A DNA stretch of 64,000 nucleotides, taken from NCBI GenBank assembly GCA_016775335.1, contig JAEUGJ010000035.1, forward strand, positions 1-64,000, in the 5' to 3' direction. Below are positions 63,813 through 64,000 of the stretch, in pieces (position 1 is the stretch's first letter; the number at the start of each line of letters is the position of its first letter). Source of the stretch: Mogibacterium sp. Lineage in GTDB: Bacteria; Bacillota; Clostridia; Peptostreptococcales; Anaerovoracaceae. A program made the translations under genes and the position numbers. Under the pieces are notes generated by a model. That model searched no databases. It was given only the letters and a program-made list of their open reading frames with translations, and had not been told where the DNA came from.

Positions 63813-63841
63813 ATAATAAACTTGTCTGACCGCGATGTCAA
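63813..63841 (-). promoter_or_regulatory. ilvC promoter
   Basis: On the - strand, TTGACA (63836-63841), 17-base spacer, TATTAT (63813-63818). The leader of about 70 nt has a GTTGT/ACAAC dyad near 63793-63812 that could be an operator. Confidence 0.75.
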
Positions 63842-63879
63842 TAGTTTTTTGTTGTTTTTCACATAAAAACAATATTTTT

Positions 63880-64000
63880 TTAGATTAACTGTTCCGTCCA
63901 AAGCGCACGGTGCAGGTGAATCGTCATGACGCTGCGCATGGCCTCCGCATCTCTTTTTCGCAGAAAGTCAATAATCATGAAGTTATCGTTGTAGGCTCCT
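63880..64000 (-). CDS. GntR-family (FCD domain) regulator, C-terminal end
   Basis: The last 39 codons of a gene that enters from beyond the right edge. The peptide AYNDNFMIIDFLRKRDAEAM followed by RSVMTIHLHRALW resembles the final helices of FadR-type FCD regulators, where a metal-binding His sits in the M-x2-HL segment. It is upstream of ilvC on the same strand, but ilvC has its own promoter. The effector is unknown. Confidence 0.6.
   Translation of the reverse strand, partial: GAYNDNFMIIDFLRKRDAEAMRSVMTIHLHRALWTEQLI

Overview
The window looks like a chromosome segment of an anaerobic Gram-positive of the class Clostridia. The pointers are an IspH-ribosomal S1 fusion, a comM-dprA-topA-hslVU block, a priA-def-fmt-rsmB-prpC-prkC-rsgA-rpe operon, AGGAGG-type ribosome binding sites and a 15-gene tRNA array with encoded CCA ends. 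I cannot name the genus from sequence alone. Most genes are moderately GC-rich. The Rhs gene with its neighbour and a two-gene block near 53.4-54.5 kb are clearly more AT-rich.

Layout. (1) 1-5.4 kb: the 3' part of a Tad/Flp pilus locus on the + strand (end of the CpaF ATPase, TadB, TadC, a 50-aa Flp1-like pilin, two TadE-like proteins, a large TadG-like secreted protein, a C-terminal unknown). The CpaF frame is broken close to the left edge. (2) 5.4-8.5 kb: ispH-S1 fusion and a Cof-type HAD phosphatase. (3) 8.5-9.9 kb: non-coding repeat zone, with six tandem 52-nt palindromes showing paired arm changes. (4) 9.3-17.2 kb: yraN-comM-dprA-topA-hslV-hslU-yigZ. (5) 17.3-18.7 kb: fifteen tRNAs behind two promoters and ahead of a terminator. 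(6) 18.8-24.7 kb: a VTT membrane protein, a secreted Ig-like/rhodanese repeat protein with two compensating frame shifts, thymidine kinase, and an SH3 cell-wall hydrolase. (7) 25.6-36.9 kb: one long operon from queH to rpe with a promoter in front and a terminator behind. (8) 37-48.2 kb: a 3108-residue WapA/Rhs-like surface protein with a very basic tip, a likely immunity partner, and a frame-shifted CAP-domain secreted protein. (9) 48.3-53 kb: a second hairpin array, then yhdT-panF, rsmJ and pepD. (10) 53-54.8 kb: AT-rich island with two unknown small exported or membrane proteins behind a long leader. (11) 54.8-64 kb: LysR regulator divergent from pckA, ftsH with a CIRCE-like site, a DnaA-box-like cluster, a CYTH protein, an alanine/glycine symporter, a GC-rich hairpin zone, ilvC, and the 3' end of a GntR-type regulator.

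How the parts fit: most of the window is housekeeping (isoprenoid synthesis and translation, DNA uptake and topology, protein turnover, tRNAs, replication restart, N-terminal methionine processing, the PASTA-kinase signalling pair). The accessory content is cell-surface: Tad pilus, Rhs toxin with immunity, rhodanese-repeat protein, CAP protein, wall hydrolase. The most unusual signals are the hairpin arrays at 8.6 and 48.4 kb, the internal ribosome binding site in ispH-S1, the Rhs tip with its partner, the repeat protein whose reading frame shifts twice, and the CIRCE-like operator before ftsH.
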